Made by a program: the position numbers and the translations under genes. Of a stretch of DNA of 64,000 nucleotides, positions 20,824-33,181 are shown in pieces. Location of the stretch: the NCBI RefSeq assembly GCF_037126465.1, contig NC_088206.1, positions 66,715,687 to 66,779,686 on the forward strand, read 5' to 3'. The stretch is from Ornithodoros turicata. Taxonomy: Eukaryota; Arthropoda; Arachnida; Ixodida; Argasidae. The notes beneath the pieces were generated by a model. It saw only the letters and a list, made by a program, of their open reading frames with translations. It was not told the origin of the DNA and searched no databases. How positions within the stretch are numbered: position 1 is the first letter of the stretch; each line of letters begins with the position of its first letter.

Positions 20824-23800
20824 CTGCGTAATATTATAACATCGCCTGTTGCCGTGTAAGTGTTTGTGGTACCTAATTCACCCACCACAATCCACAAACA
20901 TCTCCTATCTCAGATGGTTGCATCACCCATCACGCTGACTCATTCCCAGCCACGCAGATGTAAAGGCACTTGGTAACCTCTGACATTATGTGTAGCGCAA
21001 ATACATTTCGTCCGCTGACTATTTATATTGAGAACTCTTTGCATTACGATGTGCTTTCTTCTCTATAGTTGATTTTATTGCGAAAGTGCCGTTATTAATT
21101 TGAAAGCAGAAAGGCCACCTTCTGAGAACTACTTCACTCTTTCTATTGGACTCCCGCAGTGCTACCTTGAATACATTGAACGTGATTGGCTCGCTCAGAA
21201 AAATCATTTCTGTGAAAGGCAAGAATGGATTCCAGGGGATCTTGCTGTTGGCCGACGACTTATTTGTTTTGTCACGGATCTGCGGGATGGAGTCAAACGT
21301 GTTAATCAAGGTTAAGATGTTGTGATCTGTTGTGAACAGTCGAGGCTCCATTTGCTTTTACTGCATTGCCTCCGGGGAACATTTCGCCAGGCTCAGAGTG
21401 TTGTGACAGTTGAAGAGTGTTGAAGAGCGTTGTCACACGCGTTCGCGGATAGCACCGGCGAAAGAAATTACGGGCTCCCCTCCTCACGTCCCCTGGTGCT
21501 AGCAACCGTCGAGCCTTGGGTCTGGCTGGAACCTGAAGCGGTCCGGGCCCCGGGGCTCCATTCCCGGCTGCCCCCCCCCCTTCTCGCTGGTCCTGGTCAC
21601 GGGGAGTCGGGCACTGCTGAACGATCGAACATCGCACACGATGGCAACGCCACCTATAGAGCCCTATACGCTCCTATAGATACGCTCCTATACGCTATAT
21701 TGACGTTCCTATACGCCAACGCTCCTATAAGGCGAGCCTTAAACCACGTGGCGTAGGTATTGAGACTCCGCGACTCCGCACAATCACGACGCGTTTTCGG
21801 CGCCCGTAGCCACTGTACCGTAGCTATGGAGACGAGCCACCATCAGCCGCATGGTGAGCCACTGATAGCCACGGGAAGCCTGTGTTTGAAATAGACTGCG
21901 ACTAGGGCTGAAGCAGACACCGCTGCTCATTCACACGAGCAACGTCCTCACGGAAGATTCTAGTGGAAGAAAAAGAAAAAAGCTGCTCACAGAACCGAAG
22001 TTCCAACCCGTGCTATGTTGAGCATTCACACGGTGTCGGAATATCGGAAGTGGCGTATTGCGCATTTAGCAGACGACACTTAGCAGATGGCACATTCAGC
22101 GTCTTTTCCTGTCGCCTGCTACGGAACATCTTGCGTCTTTATCGCAGGACGTTCCCCACGGTTAGCAGCGCACGTGAAGGCACGACGTTGAGCGCTCCCG
22201 CTCTCGTGGCAGCAGAAAGCTATGACGTTTTATCGCATCTTCCGCTGGAGTGTTCTGGGGAATGTTGCTCGTCCGAACACACTGTGTACATGTGGCGAAC
22301 GAGGAAGAGGAAGCACGCCTTCTTTATCTAGGTGTCCACACAGTGCGACGAATCAGCACTAGTGTGAAATATATCAGGCGTCGGAAAAGCCGCCATCATC
22401 ATCATCATCAAAACTAACCAGCGAAAAATTCGTCGTCTGCTTTCATTCGCTTTTCCGGCAACATCAGAAGTCCGGTTCTTCTCATCGTTTTGCAAATGTA
22501 AAGAGATATCGGGGACACGGAGTACCCGACAAAAAGACGTGTCTTCTTCGCCGTTATATTCCTTCCGATGAACGCTACAAAAAGCACTAGCACTGCTTCC
22601 GTTTCTGCATTCGAAGAAGTACACACATCAGTTCAAAACATTGGTTGCCATACTCTCTTCCTGTGCATGAATGCACATACTAGTTTCTTTTAGCGTCTTT
22701 CTCCTCCTTAGAATTACAGGCGATAGTGTACGCCGTATAGTCGCTTTCAAAGGACCTCAATAGCGAGGACGCCGTTCTATCCTCATTGGATCGTCGCTCT
22801 ATGGGTTCAATATGATACTCAAGTACTAACTATACTAGCATGGTTACCTGCTACATGGTTACGTGTCACGATTTGCCGGGAACCATCGTGCTGCAGCTAT
22901 GGTGTCGCGACGCTTTAGGGCCTCGGCCCACGTAGGAAGGACTTGGCCTCGGCTCAATAGGAAGGATTTGCGTGCATGAAGCATCTGACTGTTGACTTTG
23001 TTGTTTTGACACCGGGTCTATCGCAGTGACATTAGAGTGAGCCTTTGACAACGACAATAAGCCTTTACTAGAAGTCATGGCCACATACTCAACAGTATAA
23101 AGTATTGTCTAAGGGGCTCTCTCGGAAGTTGACAGGGTTCGACCCAACTGTCTCTGATTGAGATACAACGCGACAGGATGTCGTTGCAGAGTCCCGACAA
23201 CAATAATAACAGCAGATGTTCTTTCGTGAAGGATATGTTTTGGGTATGCGCTTTGTTCGCTGCACTGTCAGGTGCTTTTAATTGAGACCGCTACGGGCGC
23301 CCATGTTGATGATAGTGAACTGAATATTTGAGAGCTGGAACAAAAAATAAACAAGAGAGAAAGAAAACGGCTGTACGAGACAAGCCATCTGCGGCGAGCC
23401 AACTGTTGCTGACTTTGTTGCTTGTGTCGGCTACGTAACCGGCTGTCGTCCCGGCATGTTGGTTAAAAGGGCTACCGTGTTGTGATACTGTATACTAGTA
23501 CACGATCACAGTACGAACCATTGTGTCGGGCCCATATGCATTTGCCTCTTCGATACGCCATACGCGACACTAGATCGATAACGGCTTCCGTGCATTCCAC
23601 TCATTGCCGATATACGCGTCTCCATCACATATCAGTTACAAGAACTCATCGTCATTTCGTGTGTTTTGTCTTTTGTGTGTATGTGTACCGGTTATTTCAC
23701 CGGTTTCGTTAAATATTTGGAATTTTAACAATGACATTTTATTCATTGACTGTGATACCTCGTATAGATTTCAAAGCCTTGCTTTTCTAACTCGATCATC

Positions 23801-25445
23801 GTTGCTTCTGGTTCATGCACATTTTCACCAGCTTTTGTCCCATCGCGCCATAGTTTGTGTTGTGCCCAGAAAACGCAAAGTCACCATCACAAGATGAAGC
23901 AGCAGGTCTTGTTGGTATATATATCGATACTGTAAGCGATGACGAAAGAATAGGACGCGAGGACATGGACCATATATAGCAATGACCCATGGAAATCTTT
24001 CTCTATTGTTCGTTCTTTATGCTGTCATCACATCTACATTAACCCCACCATATACCCTGGGCAGTCTGTGATAACCACCCTGTATTGGTACAAGTGGGCT
24101 GGAGTTGGCCGACTTCACACTTGTAGAGCCACAATCTCCGTGATTACTTTTAACTCAAGTCCAATCCAATCCAATCCCATTTAGTATCACACAACGTATC
24201 GCCGAACAAGTCGCTACGTTCAACGCTAGGGTACGAAAGCTGGCGTTTATAAATTTAACTTTAATAGGGAGTTTTAGTATATCGTACGCTAAGACCTTTG
24301 CGTACGTAAGATATAGCGTTGGTCCTTCTGCGCACGCGCAAAACACGAGCACAACTTTGCGCAGACTTTTGCCCTTACTTCCAAACTGTCTCTGTCCAAA
24401 CGCTCCTCCCATACCTTGTCGTACATGTTTCTGTCTGTGCTGTGTCGCATTTTCTATGCACTCTGATCTTCTGATAACGTATGCAGTTTGTACAGAGGCT
24501 AACCTGCATACTGCCTAGAACGCATTTCGTCATCCTCTTGCGTTGTTCATGCCTGAGGCAAGGTACTACCAAGCGCACCGATGCCGTCGGATCGATAGAA
24601 TATCGTCTGTCTCATCATCTTCAACATTGTGCCGGCTCCTCTCGAGTCTGTCGTTGGAATGTCGCAAATAATGTATGAAGTGCTTCACGTACGGTTGCCC
24701 GACTGAAATATTACAAATAAAAATTATAAAATTATACTCTGACTTGGCCAGTTCCCGAACATTTTATGTCCGGATTACACCTTCAACCGGACACCTAACG
24801 CATAAGCCTTGAATTTCCGAACTGTTCCGATGAAATCCGGAACCGGTGCAACCCTAGATGCACACGGGTCACGGACTTCTAGCGAAGACTTCGTTCATCG
24901 AACTTCGTTGGTGAAAGCGTGCCTATACTGAAAGCTGGAGGCAGGCGAAAAATATCTTAGCAGGACGGCATAGGCTCAGTGATGCTGCTTTTTCTCTCTC
25001 TCTCTCTTTTTTTTATCTTCAGAGCTTATTCTTTTCAGGTTAGAGACATGAAACGGGACGTAAAAGGATTGAGCGTCTTTACACGGAAAGAAAGGTAAAG
25101 AAAAAGAAAAGTTACCGAGCACGGCAAATATCCATTACGTCTAAGCGAGGAAGATTGTGTGTGTGTGTGGGGGGGGGGGGGGGGGGGAGTAGCGCTTCAG
25201 AGATTAAATTATGTTTCGGTGATTAATTTTTGCTAAGCAGCGAAAGTGCGTGTCTATAGTTCAAATCTTTCTATCTATATCATCAAATCTATACTTGCAA
25301 TTTCAGCGGAGCTTCGGGATGCATGGACGCGGTGAAAGGCCCTCCATATTATCATTTTGTTTTTGATAAGCCATGTAGTTACGACAACATCATAACGCTG
25401 ACAAGACTTCTGTTCCTGTCTGTGGCTATTTTACTCCATTAAGCC
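20824..25445. other. Long gene-free region
   Basis: No exon with recognisable homology. Minor structure: a CCTATA-rich stretch at 21648-21735, an (ATC)n run at 22393-22409, a GT run followed by about 20 G at 25158-25187, and a facing pair of the GCAGACGAC word (22079-22087 +, 22432-22440 -). The 111-aa frame at 21302-21637 (-) is GC-rich and may be part of an old retroelement, but I could not assign it. Confidence 0.4.
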
Positions 25446-26270
25446 CAGTGTTGTTAGGATCAGAGTTGTTAGTCCAGGATCGCGATACTTTTTTTTTTTT
25501 AATCTGTATCAGAAAAGTATTTCCGTTACAAATTTATGGTACCGCGATCTCCGTATCGTTACCGATACTTTTTTTTAGTGCCCAACCCTTTCTTCACGGA
25601 TCATATTTCTTACTCTTATTAATTGTCACAATGCAGTGAAACCTCTGCAAATCGCCCACGTTAATATGACAATTCCGCATTATGACCAACATTTTCGGGA
25701 ACGGCCATGGTCATAATAACGAGGGTTCACTGTATACCAAACACATGTTCACTTTTTTTCTTCGAATCTGGAGGAAATAGCCACGGCTCACATATACTAT
25801 ATATATGGTATTGTTGACTTCGGGTAGGTTTCCTTGATCATTATAGACTCCACGGTATTGTGGGCCTGACACTAACGTAATTGTCATATTGGACTCTGCC
25901 AGCTGCCAGAGAGACCACGGCCTGCTAGGATGGCAGAAGAAGACTTTGTGAACCAGCTATTGATAAGAGTCGAGCAAAGTGTCCGAGCTACATAGTAAAT
26001 ATGCTGTCTTTTTACTGCAAAGCTGTCATTTCCCAATTCGCTATTATACGTACAAATGGGGTGTTCACGTAAGCGAGATTTCTATGTTGCATCATCTTCG
26101 TGTTTCCAACAAAAGTATCCGGTAAAGTACCTCGTTACTTTTGTTTAGTAACGGTAGCGGTACTCCCTTACTTAAAAAAGGGAGTATCGATATCGGTACT
26201 TCGATACTTTTTACTCAAGTAACGAGTATCGGTATTGCGATACCATATTTCGGTAGCGGGTACAACACTG
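25446..26270. mobile_element. hAT-like element with CAGTGTTG termini
   Basis: The left end CAGTGTTGTTAGG and the right end, on the other strand, CAGTGTTGTACCCG match at the outer eight bases in inverted orientation. Inside, GTATCG/CGATAC words recur near both ends. No clear 8-bp target duplication is seen (ATTAAGCC against ACAAAATC), so the call is tentative. A pogo-like MITE (25634-25732) is nested within. Confidence 0.4.
25634..25732. mobile_element. Pogo/Tigger-like MITE, copy 2 (99 bp)
   Basis: Begins CAGTGAAACCTCTGC and ends, on the other strand, CAGTGAACCCTCGTTAT; TA follows the right end. It contains GTTAATATGAC and TTATGACC as in the larger copy at 11469-12171. Confidence 0.65.
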
Positions 26271-28599
26271 ACAAAATCTAGAATAGCTACCACAAGATGT
26301 TGGGAAACGTGCCTTCGAAGGTGGTTTCACTGCACAAAGAGGCATTGTGAGGAGCAGCTCCCTTTAGGCATTCTCGCTGCTTTCTCGACGTGATACTGTC
26401 GGGAACGTTTTTGTGCCGATGTCACACAGGCATTTCAGTGGTCATTGAGATCAACGTAGATTGAACTGAATGATGATGGGCCACTTCAATTCAATTACCA
26501 TTGACTGAGACGCTCCTCAACTCGATTGAGGTTCGTGAAACGCCATTGAAGTTGTCAAAGGACCTCGAAAAGTGCCGCTGGCACCGTCGTGCCCTGTGCA
26601 CAACTAAGCTCTGAACGAAAGTACCAAGAGAAAACTGCAACGAATTTTACGAAACGTCATGAAATTTCAGGATAACAGTTATTGCAGATGCACGCGTTCG
26701 CCTATATTGAGTTTTCTACTATTTCTAGAAGTCGCATGAGCACTGTGAATGTCACTTATTGTGGCATTTCTCTTATAGTCACTCTCTGCTTGTAGTGAAA
26801 GTATTATGCGTCATCGAACGGCGAAGAGTCAATACAGCGGTACTCACATGCGTAGAGTCGCGTCAGTTGTTGCTGTACGTCGTTTATAGTCGCATCCCCT
26901 TTTGCGTGAAAGGTGCACGTGTCACACATTGACTTTAAACGGAGGCAATACACTAGCCTCCACTTATAGTCACTCAGTTGCTCTTACAGTGACAGTGTTA
27001 CGCACACCGTAACCTATAAAAGAACACAATGTGGTGTTCTCTACTCGTAGCCACGTCAGTTGTTGAGACACTTCCCATATAATCACCATCCACACATGGT
27101 GACAATGTCAGAATATTACGGGCGTGGTGATTATAAATGAAGGCGACTGTACCGTCCGTCGTGAACAACAAGAGAGAGAGACGGTGTAAAAATTCATGAA
27201 ACGAACTGTATTTGAACAGGATATGTACAGGAATTGAAAAATATCCAAGTGCTCTGGCCATGTCAACGCGTGGACGGCAGTTGCAGATGACACGGAAACG
27301 CTGCACTCTTTCACGGAATATAAGAAACAAGATATGCATTGTCAGGGTTCAATACACCAACATGAGATGCTGGAATGGTTGTCTCACGCTTGATTGGAGT
27401 TCCAGCCATTCCACTGACGTAACAAGTCACACACGAAGAGATTGAATAAAGGCGATATTAATGCAGAAAGGTCACTTCAAGTAGAGCTAAGTTACTGCTA
27501 TCAAGAGCTCGACGATATTTACAATGAAAAACACTTATAACGACGAGTCTGTGTGAAAGGAATTATTCCTATATAGGAAACGTGGGGCTAAATTCTGTTA
27601 ATGTAAACAATGTTATACAAAACAGCTCGTGAAAGGCGCAAGGGCTCAACAGTAACATAACAATTAACAAACAACAAAAAGACTTGCAACCTCTGCTGTC
27701 AGGGCGACGCTGACCTGCGTTAAGCCTTCAGTAGAAAAATGGTCGAATTAACACTAACATATATACTTCATAAAAATATGTATACATTAACAGAGCGTTA
27801 AACAACATTGTATGAAATATAATAAAAATGTAAACATGGTAGATGCGCTGCGATATACCCACATGACTCGAAAAAAGTTGACTGTTGCGGCCCACTGACT
27901 GTTAGAAGTAGAGAAAGGTAAATACTAGTGCCTACTGTGGTGTGCATTATACCTTAAAGCTACGTTCTAAACCCGATCATGTTAACAACGTCCACTACGC
28001 CGATATGTCAGTTTCTGAGAGAGATGCTTTCACGTGCTTCATGTGTAACATGATTTGTGTTTTTTGTAAACGAAGCTGAAAGCAAGGCAGATTGCCATGC
28101 ACACTTTCTCAGGAGAAAGGTACTTACATGCCTTACGCGGTACATGGGATGCATTTCCTAGCTATTCAATGTACGTACACACGTGCAAAATTGAAGTGCA
28201 AGTGAACAGGAGGTATAGTTTAATGTTGTTTTTGCCTGTACACCTCTGCCAGATGAAGCCCTCCTCGGATAAGATGACTGCCAGTCACTTCCTATGAACC
28301 TGAACTCTCAGCGCACCATGCTGCATCATTGCGTGGATACTGTTCTTAGTACCCTGGTGATTCTAAACTATGTATCTACTCTGCTGGTGGAATGCGTTTC
28401 TTCGGGATAAGGGTGGTGCATTCAGTGTGCCGCTAACAAACTTTTGGCCATACGGTCATGCCGCAACTCTATTATTTTTATCAGTTATTTTGTTGAGCAG
28501 TATGTTGTGCAAGCCTATAGATGAACAGTCTCCTTTTCCTTGTTGTCATCGCGTAGTACATTTTCTGGAACCAGTTTAACTTGGCTATAAGTGATTCCA
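26271..28599. other. Gene-free region
   Basis: AT-rich sequence with no recognisable exon or repeat boundary. The 113-aa frame at 26998-27339 (-) has no known domain. Confidence 0.4.
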
Positions 28600-28810
28600 A
28601 ATGTTATCGTTCCTGTGGATAACACAGACTTCCTCTTCGACAGACAACTGCACCATAGTGGTCAGTGTGAAAACTAATTTTGTCCAGCGGAGGTTTCTTT
28701 AACGTGCTATGCAACTTATACCTCAAGTTGCTGGCGTCCTCATCCGGGACCGAACCCGCGACCTTGGGGTCAGTAGATGGACAGGCTACCATCCGATCTA
28801 CCGGGCCCGA
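28600..28810 (-). mobile_element. tRNA-derived SINE of a second family
   Basis: On the - strand the first 70 bases look like a tRNA: GGGCCCGGTAGATCGGATGG (box A region) and box B GGGTTCGGTCC (complement at 28747-28757). A unique body follows, ending near 28600. It differs from the Ruka-like family in the body. The precise 3' end is uncertain because no A-tail is evident. Confidence 0.6.
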
Positions 28811-30027
28811 TGCTCTTCGCAGCTAGCTTTATCGTGAATATGGTGAAAAAAAAAAAGGTTAATGCATGCACCGTAACAATGCAACACCATATCACACCAT
28901 CAGCAATATTATCTAATCACACTATCTCATGCAATAGTAATTCTGATTCGTCTCCACTCTTTGCGCATTCAAAAGACGACGACTGACAAAACTAAAAATT
29001 AGGAACAACTCATTACATTCCCAGGTATAATAGCGATGTGTAAAGGTGTCTCGTGACATGATTCCTGATATACAAACGATTCACGACAACACATCGCTCG
29101 ATGTGATCAGGTACTCCATTGATGATTCGATGGCCCATAAATTACTCGGCAGTCAGGCCTCGCGTGTGATCAACACAAGTAGACATCAAAGTACAATGAA
29201 TACCCAAAAGGTTAAACAACCGTGAAAATCGTACCAGGTAAAATAATAAGACACTAACTGAAGTATCCATTCTCATTACCACGATCATTGCAAAGATATC
29301 TCCTCTCGTGCGAAGCTGAAATGTTCAAAATGGCTTCGGTGAAGCATTTCAAATTGTGCTAATAATACAATGTCAACATTCGGCCATGTAAATGCAGTTG
29401 TGAACATGAATGATGATGTTTGTCGCGTCATTGTCATCGTTTTCTAAGATTTTTGTTAGCGGCATTACTCTTCAATTAAAATTGAAATGAAATTGAAACT
29501 CTAAACTAAAATCATTTTTGGGTTCATGTGGCGCCGATAAGCACTTAGCTATGCAAGCTATGCAATGCTATGCAATGCTATGCAAGCTATGCAAGCTATG
29601 CAAGCTATGCAAGCCTAGCTAGCAAGATAAGCTATGCGTTCAGAGCTATACACTAGTGACCCAGCTTGCAGCAGTCTTTTATACATATCTACACTCAAAC
29701 GTTATCCATCACAACGCTTACAGGCGTCCGTGATCTCGAACAGGGTAAAAAAAAAACAACAAAAAAAACGTAACCTGTTTTGTTTCATGAATTGAAATGT
29801 TCGGTAATCGTCCTTCTAACAGCTCCCATCACTGTATCGATAGTATTCGCCTTCGAATCATACAACAAACAATAGGCGCCTGGGCTCTATAAGTCAGCTA
29901 ACAGACCTTGTCTCTCTTTAACTGAGTCACATTGAGCTTCAATAGACCATTGTGCATAACAAGAGACATCCGCACCACTTTACATACATACAAAGAGTGT
30001 ATCATACACGCAATGAAAAGCGTGCCC
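28811..30027. other. Gene-free region downstream of the GAS1-like gene
   Basis: Holds a minisatellite at 29547-29613. This stretch may include the 3' UTR of the - strand GAS1-like gene. No polyadenylation hexamer stood out. Confidence 0.4.
29547..29613. repeat. GCTATGCAA minisatellite
   Basis: Seven head-to-tail units of 9 to 11 bases with the core GCTATGCAA, alternating between AAGCTATGC and AATGCTATGC spacing. Confidence 0.85.
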
Positions 30028-30717
30028 CTACCGTCGCAGCCACACCACCGAGACCACGAAAGCAATCAACCACTTCATCCCCAATCCCTCCAACAAGAAA
30101 GCTCCCGACGGATCAATCTCCTCCAGTTCGAAACACAACGTCCTCACCTTGTTCAACTCCCTCGCACAAACATTCCGACTCACTGCGCTGTCGCACACGC
30201 AGTCCAGCAACCTATGCGTCTGCTCCATTCGCAACAGAACACTCACACTGTTCTTACACCTGGCGTGGCACTTGTCGCTTCCGCCGTCCAAGACTTCGTG
30301 ACAAAACCTCCGGTAATAATCCCAAGCACTCGCGCAGACCGCGTCACCCACGCAGTAACTGACGAGCCTCGAGCAAGAAGGTCGCGGCGAGAGGTTGTCC
30401 CTGGAGCACGGAGGTCTCTGCCACCAGCAGGTGGACACCCGGTGGTCGAGCGCCTTGCAGAAGGCGTCCGTTCCGCAGTCGCACTTGAGAAGGTCGAAGC
30501 CTTCTTCCGTCGACGCGAGAGAGATCAGGGATTGTCTGCAGGGAACGGAGCACTGTCCCGGAGTTCTTCCAGAGAGTTCGTGTTTACAGTCGAGGCGGTG
30601 ACCGTGAAGCGCCATACTGCACGGTAAGCGGCTGATGCAGGCCAGTTGGACGTCTTCGCACAGGAGTTTGCTGGATGATGCGGTTGAGATTAGGAGAAGA
30701 GAGAGAAGGCGCTGCAT
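30028..30717 (-). CDS. Gas1-like: GAS1-like GPI-anchored protein with two GDNF-receptor/GAS1 repeats, intronless
   Basis: 229 residues from ATG 30717-30715 to the stop at 30028. An N-terminal signal peptide (MQRLLSLLLISTAS) is followed by cysteine-rich repeat 1 (about residues 20-97, starting CEDVQLAC and including LLKCDCGTDAFC). Repeat 2 (about 115-195) includes SRLVSYCVGDAVC, then LDCVCDS and a closing VRTLC. A hydrophobic C-terminus (MKWLIAFVVSVVWL) fits a GPI-attachment signal. The CDC/CVC pattern and single-exon structure match GAS1, the membrane-tethered Hedgehog co-receptor related to GFR-alpha. It is shorter than vertebrate GAS1 (about 345 aa), lacking the acidic and Gly-rich linkers. 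The frame stays open upstream to an earlier Met at 30942, giving a second hydrophobic stretch. I prefer the inner Met because it places the signal peptide right before the first cysteine. Role in tick Hedgehog or GDNF-type signalling is inferred. Confidence 0.85.
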   Translation of the reverse strand: MQRLLSLLLISTASSSKLLCEDVQLACISRLPCSMALHGHRLDCKHELSGRTPGQCSVPCRQSLISLASTEEGFDLLKCDCGTDAFCKALDHRVSTCWWQRPPCSRDNLSPRPSCSRLVSYCVGDAVCASAWDYYRRFCHEVLDGGSDKCHARCKNSVSVLLRMEQTHRLLDCVCDSAVSRNVCARELNKVRTLCFELEEIDPSGAFLLEGLGMKWLIAFVVSVVWLRR

Positions 30718-31489
30718 TGCGCCCGGAAGCGGGATGAGGTTGTGAAAGCCGTTGCGGGCGGCAGCTCCTCGCGCGGTGCGGTCTGGGGGTCTTCGGCGCG
30801 CGTGCGTGTGCGGTGGCGTTGGGGCGCTGCGGAGCGACAGGAGCGTCAAAAAGAAAAGAAGAAGAGGGATGAAAAAGAGGATGTCGGATGAGGATGAGAG
30901 ACGCTGTATTATCGGAGAGAAGTGGTTGTCTTGACTGAACAAATGTCCTCGAGGAGGACGGGGAGAAGGGAAACCTGAGAGTGATTGAGGATTTCGAGCT
31001 TGTGTTTACGTGTAGGTAGGGCGCGTTTCGGATACTCAAAGTGGAGGCAGTAAAGATGGGGGTTCGGTGCTTGTTATGATAAGTGGCAGGGTGAAGGAAG
31101 GACATAAAGGAACCAGTAGGACGTTTACAAGTGGAGTTTCGCGGTATTCGGCTACATTCGGGCAGGGGCATCGAAGAATGCATCCTCCACTCTTTTACGG
31201 GCTTCTGCATATCGCGGCAGTCCGCATAATAGTAATCGAAATACACAAAAAAATGAACTTTAATGTTCTACGAAGCAGGAATATTCTTGGAGAGCAGATA
31301 AGGAACAGGATAGTGTCTGCTATTCAGATTTTTCAGATGTCATATTTTCACTCAACCATTTTGTGCACTCAGTGTGCACTGAGTGAAAAACTCGTTGAAT
31401 ATTTCCTTCTGAGTTGTTTCCGTCAGGGGCTAATAATAACGGGCGAACAAACAGGCTCCGAAGGGCATTCAAGGATGGTACTCGTATCG

Positions 31490-32136
31490 TGAAGATTGTG
31501 ATAATTCCATTCCTTTCAATTCCTCGGAATGAAAAGGTATGGTCAATTCCCACTCCTGGAATGGCTTGGCAACCCCATTCCATTCCTTTAATTCCACCAA
31601 TACGAGAATTAGGACCGGTAACCGTACTAGCTAGCCCAGCAGTGCTATAGAGGAGATTGACATTACCCAGCACGGAAAAAGCACAAAGACAAGGTTATTT
31701 CGCCTTCCTCCTCTCCTCCTCCTCCTCCTCTTCATTGGCATCATCATTACAGGAGTTTTTCCACCAAAGTAACTGGTGCAAGTGATGTAGGGTTGCGGGC
31801 CTCCCACTAGTGAAGCCAAAATCTCCATTTTATTTTTTTCTTGAAATCAAACCAAACCATCGCCCTTGACCGTGTGGCACCCAGACCGTTACATTCCAAT
31901 TCCATTCCGCCTGCGGAAAAATACCTAATTCGATTCCCATTCCATTCCCGGGACAGTTTCCGCCATTCCAATTCCATTCCGGCCTCTGTTAAAGGGCCCT
32001 TGCCAAGCAGCCTCGTGCTGCTTTTTGGCCCTGATTGTGTTTTTTTCTGTGGAAGTTGCAATAAAGCATCGTTATCGTTAAAATCTGGAATGATTCCGGC
32101 ACCATTCCAGCCCTGGAGTGGCAACTCCGCAACCCT
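31490..32136. repeat. GGAAT/ATTCC-rich repeat with TAGGGTTGCGG-type end
   Basis: Words such as ATTCCATTCC and GGAATGGAAT recur through 31500-31590 and 31890-32110. TAGGGTTGCGG begins at 31788 and its complement CCGCAACCCTG ends at 32136, as in hAT-type termini. The flanks AAGTGATG and TTTTGGCG do not match, so an intact hAT insertion is not proven. The tRNA gene begins 14 bases after the right end. Confidence 0.4.
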
Positions 32137-32150
32137 GTTTTGGCGTGTGT

Positions 32151-32222
32151 TCCGGCATGGTCTAGTGGCTAGGATACCTGGCTCTCACCCAGGAGGCCCG
32201 GGTTCGATTCCGGGTGTCGGAA
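32151..32222 (+). tRNA. tRNA-Glu (anticodon CTC)
   Basis: 72 bases fold as a tRNA. The acceptor stem TCCGGCA pairs with TGTCGGA including one G-U; the D arm is GTCTAGTGGCTAGGAT. The anticodon stem CCTGG/CCAGG encloses CTCTCAC with anticodon CTC, and the T loop is TTCGATT. Box A (TGGTCTAGTGG) and box B (GGTTCGATTCC) are intact, and T-rich termination sites follow from 32224 on. The T stem has one G-G mismatch (CCGGG opposite CCGGG instead of CCCGG), unusual for a functional gene. It may be a slightly damaged copy; otherwise it agrees with arthropod tRNA-Glu. Confidence 0.85.
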
Positions 32223-32315
32223 GTGTTTTCCTTTATTTTAAGTGAGCTCCGCGGCATGGGAGGCAAGCGCACTTCGCAATACTTTCAGTTTCGCTATTTC
32301 CGTTTTACTTTTATA

Positions 32316-33181
32316 CAGGGTGCCCCAGAAAACGTGTCATTGAATTATAATAAAAAAAACTACGCCACCTAGAATCATGCGGTCAACAGCATTTGTTCTT
32401 ATTAGGTTTTTGCCACCTCCTAATGTGAATGTCACGTACTCCAAGTTTAATTATGTAAATATTTGCGAACTGAACTCGGAGATTTGCCAAGTAAAGGTCA
32501 CTTTTTTACCCCACCAATATGTAGAGCGTGCCGAATTCACTCAAATTTATGATAATTCACAGTGGTACTCACGAGCTATTCCATCGGTAAAAATAGCCGA
32601 ATATCATGCTTTTCGGAGCACCGGACCATAGCGCGCGATGACTTTTTGAGCACAATCGCTCGCACTGCGACGAAAGGAGGTTCCGAAGCCAGCCCACAGA
32701 GTGATAGTAGAAAAAGTAACAGTTCCTAAAATTGGGAGAGGGAAAGCATTATCCCAGCGAAAGTCGGACGTGATAAGCCGTGCCTGTTTTATCTCTTTCT
32801 GCGATGTCGGGGAGGGCTGGGTTTCCAACCTCCTTTCGTCGGACTGACAAAGGTTGCGCTGAAAAATTCATCGTGCGCTATTCCGTACAGCATGATGTTC
32901 GGCTATGTTTTCCGATGGGATAGCTTCTGAATATCCCTGTCAATTATCATAAATTTGACTAAATTAGACACGCTCTTCACAATGGTGGGGTAAAAAAGTG
33001 ACCTTTACTAGGCAAATTTCCGACTTAAGCTCGCAAAAATTTACATAATTAAATTTACGTTACACGACATTCACACGAGGAGGTGGCAAAAACCCAGTAA
33101 GAACAAATGCCGTTGACCGCATGATTCTAGGTGGCGTAGTTTTTTTATTATAATTCAATGACACGTTTTCTGGGACACCTG
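32316..33181. mobile_element. Foldback element with ~300-bp inverted repeats, TA target
   Basis: The left end CAGGGTGCCCCAGAAAACGT follows TA (32314-32315); the right end, on the other strand, CAGGTGTCCCAGAAAACGTG is followed by TA (33182-33183). The arms match inward for about 300 bases: 'tgtcattgaattataataaa', 'cgccacctagaatcatgcgg', 'gaacaaatgc', 'ggtggcaaaaacc', 'aaaagtgacctttact', 'atagctcgtg'. The whole element is 866 bp and non-coding. Terminus and TA duplication suggest Tc1/mariner-type mobilisation. Confidence 0.85.

Noticed and set aside
21302..21637. GC-rich - strand frame that could be an LTR or gag remnant
   Set aside because: I could not find paired terminal repeats, a primer-binding site or a recognisable gag/pol motif.
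23120..23160. Box B-like AGGGTTCGACCC as a tRNA
   Set aside because: No acceptor pairing or box A at the right distance; probably a decayed SINE.
29932..30627. 231-aa open frame on the + strand (and others) opposite the GAS1-like gene
   Set aside because: It is antisense to the cysteine-rich coding frame on the - strand; composition and lack of domains indicate a shadow frame.
30718..30942. 75-codon upstream extension of the GAS1-like frame with its own hydrophobic segment
   Set aside because: Including it would place a membrane segment and a basic Pro/Arg-rich stretch before a second signal peptide. The inner Met gives the expected architecture; the extension is most likely 5' UTR that happens to be open.
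31788..32136. Complete hAT element with TAGGGTTGCGG termini
   Set aside because: The termini are suggestive but the flanking 8-mers do not match, so I list it only as a repeat.
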